From: Acidimicrobiales bacterium | GTDB taxonomy: Bacteria; Actinomycetota; Acidimicrobiia; Acidimicrobiales; Acidimicrobilacustridaceae | DNA: 5,219 nucleotides | Assembly: GCA_023261915.1 (NCBI GenBank) | Contig: JALRFT010000051.1 | Span: 1-5,219 of the forward strand | Direction: 5' to 3' | Part shown: positions 3,894-5,219 of the stretch, one piece after another | Layout of the letters: each line of letters starts with the position of its first letter | Position numbering within the stretch: the first letter of the stretch is position 1 | Position numbers and translations under genes: made by a program | The notes under the pieces: generated by a model | The model's input: the letters and a program-made list of their open reading frames with translations, nothing else | The model's database searches: none | What the model was told of the DNA's origin: nothing

Positions 3894-4526
3894 GTGACCG
3901 CACCCAAGCTGACTGACCGCCAGGAGCAGATCCTCACCTTTATCGACCAGGTGATGAGGGAGCGGGGCTATCCGCCCTCAGTCCGCGAGATCGGCGGGGC
4001 CGTGGGGCTCACCTCCCCCTCGACCGTGCACTCCCATCTCGCCACGCTCCAGAAACTTGGCTGCCTCCGGAGGGACCCAACGAAGCCTCGAGCCATCGAG
4101 GTCCGCTACGACCCGGCGTCAGGAGCCGTGCTGGACCGGGCCCCCGTGCGCCACGTCCCCCTCATCGGCGACGTTGCTGCCGGCACCGACGTGCTCGCCG
4201 AACAGAACGTGGAAGAGCTCCTCCCCCTCCCTGCCGACCTCACCGGCGACGGTGACCTGTTCATGCTGCGGGTCCGAGGGGATTCCATGATTGACGCCGG
4301 GATCTACTCGGGTGACTACGTCGTGGTGCGTTCCCAGCCCAATGCCAACAAGGGCGACATCGTGGTGGCAGGGATTCCTGGAGACGAGGCAACCGTGAAG
4401 ACGTTCAACCGCAAGGGAAACAACATCGTTTTGCACCCGGCCAACGCCGCCATGGAGCCGATGGTGTTCAAATCCGACGAGGTCACCATCTTTGGCCGAG
4501 TGGTTACCGTTTTGCGCAAACTCTGA
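3894..4526 (+). CDS. lexA: SOS repressor LexA (S24 family self-cleaving)
   Basis: A 210-residue repressor of the DNA-damage regulon. RecA filaments trigger its self-cleavage and so release SOS genes. The N-terminal winged helix is clear: LTDRQEQILTFIDQ (6-19), GYPPSVREIGGAVGL (25-39) and SPSTVHSHLATLQKLGCLRR (41-60). The cleavage site is Ala96-Gly97 in VPLIGDVAAGTDVLAEQ. The catalytic dyad is Ser131 (RGDSM) and Lys169 (EATVKTF), 38 residues apart, against 37 in E. coli. The C-terminus VTIFGRVVTVLRKL is typical. All catalytic features are intact, so the protein should be functional. The GTG start is chosen on its ribosome binding site; an ATG at 3861 would add 11 residues. It is divergent from the LysM gene and convergent with the peroxiredoxin gene, with a 21-bp gap and no obvious terminator. 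Two SOS boxes flank its promoter, so it is autoregulated. Confidence 0.97.
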   Translation: MTAPKLTDRQEQILTFIDQVMRERGYPPSVREIGGAVGLTSPSTVHSHLATLQKLGCLRRDPTKPRAIEVRYDPASGAVLDRAPVRHVPLIGDVAAGTDVLAEQNVEELLPLPADLTGDGDLFMLRVRGDSMIDAGIYSGDYVVVRSQPNANKGDIVVAGIPGDEATVKTFNRKGNNIVLHPANAAMEPMVFKSDEVTIFGRVVTVLRKL

Positions 4527-4547
4527 GGGCCAGACCCCAACGTCGGT

Positions 4548-5012
4548 TCACCCGAGCTTGGCGATCGCCTCCCGGTACCGCTCCAGTGGACGAGCGGTTC
4601 CGAGATCTGGCGTGTCGAACACGTCGACCACCACACCGTCGGCATCAATGAGGAACGTCCCCCGGTTGGCGCAGCCCACCACCTCGTTGAACACGCCGTA
4701 GGCCTTCGCCACCTCGCCGTGCGGCCAGAAGTCAGAAAGCACCGGGAACCCGTAGTTCTCCTCCTCGGCCCAACGAGCCTGCACGAAAGGCGAATCACAG
4801 GACACGGCGAGGACCTGGACCCCAGCCTCGGCAAAGACCGCAGCGTCGTCCCGCAGACCACACAGCTCTCCGTGACACACACCGGTGAAGGTGAAGGGAT
4901 AGAACACCAAGGCCACGGCACTCTTGCCTCGGTAATCCGCCAGGCTCACTGTCCCGCCTGTCGGGTCCTTCAAGCTGAACTCCGGTGCCTGCTGACCGAT
5001 CTCAATCCCCAC
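4548..5012 (-). CDS. ahpE: AhpE-type peroxiredoxin with an extra Cys at C-x4-C
   Basis: A 154-residue cytoplasmic thiol peroxidase that reduces hydroperoxides and peroxynitrite. The thioredoxin fold runs from IGQQAPEFSL (5-14). The active site is PFTFTGVC (39-46, PxxxTxxC) with peroxidatic Cys46, and Arg117 in ANRGTF (115-120) is the conserved arginine. LSDFWPHGEVAKAYGVFNE (92-110) is nearly the same as in M. tuberculosis AhpE (153 aa), a 1-Cys enzyme. Unlike that enzyme as I recall it, this one has Cys51, five residues after the peroxidatic Cys. That is the spacing of the resolving Cys in PrxQ/BCP. Cys72 and Cys114 are also present. The frame stays open to an ATG at 5087, but GTG 5012 has GGAGGG just upstream and gives the family length. 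A weak -10 (TAGCCT, 5064-5059) may be its own promoter. Confidence 0.9.
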   Translation of the reverse strand: MGIEIGQQAPEFSLKDPTGGTVSLADYRGKSAVALVFYPFTFTGVCHGELCGLRDDAAVFAEAGVQVLAVSCDSPFVQARWAEEENYGFPVLSDFWPHGEVAKAYGVFNEVVGCANRGTFLIDADGVVVDVFDTPDLGTARPLERYREAIAKLG

Positions 5013-5016
5013 GATG

Positions 5017-5022
5017 CCCTCC
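5017..5022 (-). promoter_or_regulatory. ahpE ribosome binding site, decides the start
   Basis: On the minus strand GGAGGG lies four bases before GTG 5012-5010. The upstream in-frame starts have no comparable site, and they would add up to 25 residues that the family lacks. Confidence 0.65.
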
Positions 5023-5090
5023 AGGTAGTTCACGCCCTCATGACGTGATGACGGCCAGAGGCTACCCACCGTCTCAACACGTTTCACCTT

Positions 5091-5106
5091 CTGGGTGACC
5101 GCCCAG
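5091..5106 (-). repeat. Short hairpin between the M20 peptidase and ahpE genes
   Basis: CTGGG-N6-CCCAG, a five-pair stem with a six-base loop. It starts 18 bases past the stop codon of the upstream minus-strand gene. No U-run follows, so it is at best a weak terminator. Confidence 0.3.
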
Positions 5107-5123
5107 CAGGGGCGCCACAGTTA

Positions 5124-5219
5124 CTAGGTCCCTAGCAGCACGCTGCAGAGGCCACGATGGACGGCGTCGAGCCGCTCCCGCTCGACGAACTCCCCCGCAG
5201 TGTGGGCAATGGTGGCGTC
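5124..5219 (-). CDS. C-terminal tail of a probable M20-family metallopeptidase/deacylase, cut by window edge
   Basis: Only the last 31 residues are present: DATIAHTAGEFVERERLDAVHRG and a short hydrophobic end. The segment AHTAGEFV followed by a Leu-containing helix resembles the C-terminal zinc-ligand region of M20 enzymes (AHTPDEYV-like in ArgE, DapE and CPG2-type amidohydrolases). Substrate cannot be told from this. The gene ends with TAG directly followed by TAA, a tandem stop. It reads in the same direction as ahpE, 111 bases downstream, and could share a transcript. The family call rests on one short motif. Confidence 0.5.
   Translation of the reverse strand, partial: DATIAHTAGEFVERERLDAVHRGLCSVLLGT

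Overview
The window is GC-rich (roughly two-thirds G+C by eye) and reads as an actinobacterial chromosome. The clearest sign is the block nrdR - LysM membrane protein - divergent lexA. Mycobacteria carry the same arrangement (Rv2718c nrdR, Rv2719c LysM/ChiZ, Rv2720 lexA), and corynebacteria have divS-nrdR near lexA. GAAC-N4-GTTC SOS boxes, TANNNT -10 elements placed for leaderless starts, a class II ribonucleotide reductase and an AhpE-type peroxiredoxin fit as well. A deep-branching actinobacterium such as a member of the Acidimicrobiia is my guess; the exact class is not proven here.

Layout: 1-329 (-) is the N-terminal part of the B12-dependent ribonucleotide reductase NrdJ. It is preceded by a strong promoter (485-514), two NrdR-box-like dyads and a leader that can fold. 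515-821 holds no gene but has several inverted repeats and a cluster of DnaA-box-like motifs. 822-1655 (-) is an alpha/beta-hydrolase (lipase/esterase). 1796-2575 (+) is a stand-alone RibD C-terminal-type (DHFR-fold) reductase that looks leaderless. It converges on nrdR (2584-3057, -) with an 8-bp gap. nrdR also looks leaderless. 3137-3601 (-) is a small single-pass membrane protein with a C-terminal LysM domain. 3602-3893 is a divergent regulatory region with four SOS boxes. 3894-4526 (+) is lexA. 4548-5012 (-) is an AhpE-like peroxiredoxin, and 5124-5219 (-) is the C-terminal tail of a probable M20-family metallopeptidase.

How the genes fit together: much of the window concerns dNTP supply and DNA-damage control. 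NrdR is expected to repress nrdJ through the dyads upstream of it. LexA is expected to repress itself and the LysM gene through two box pairs, so that damage would release a candidate cell-division inhibitor together with new LexA. The RibD-like reductase could serve flavin or reduced-folate metabolism, and folate would link it to thymidylate supply. The most interesting unexplained material is the mirrored four-box SOS region, the strong hairpin in the LysM leader, the structured nrdJ leader, and the palindrome-rich gene-free stretch at 515-821.
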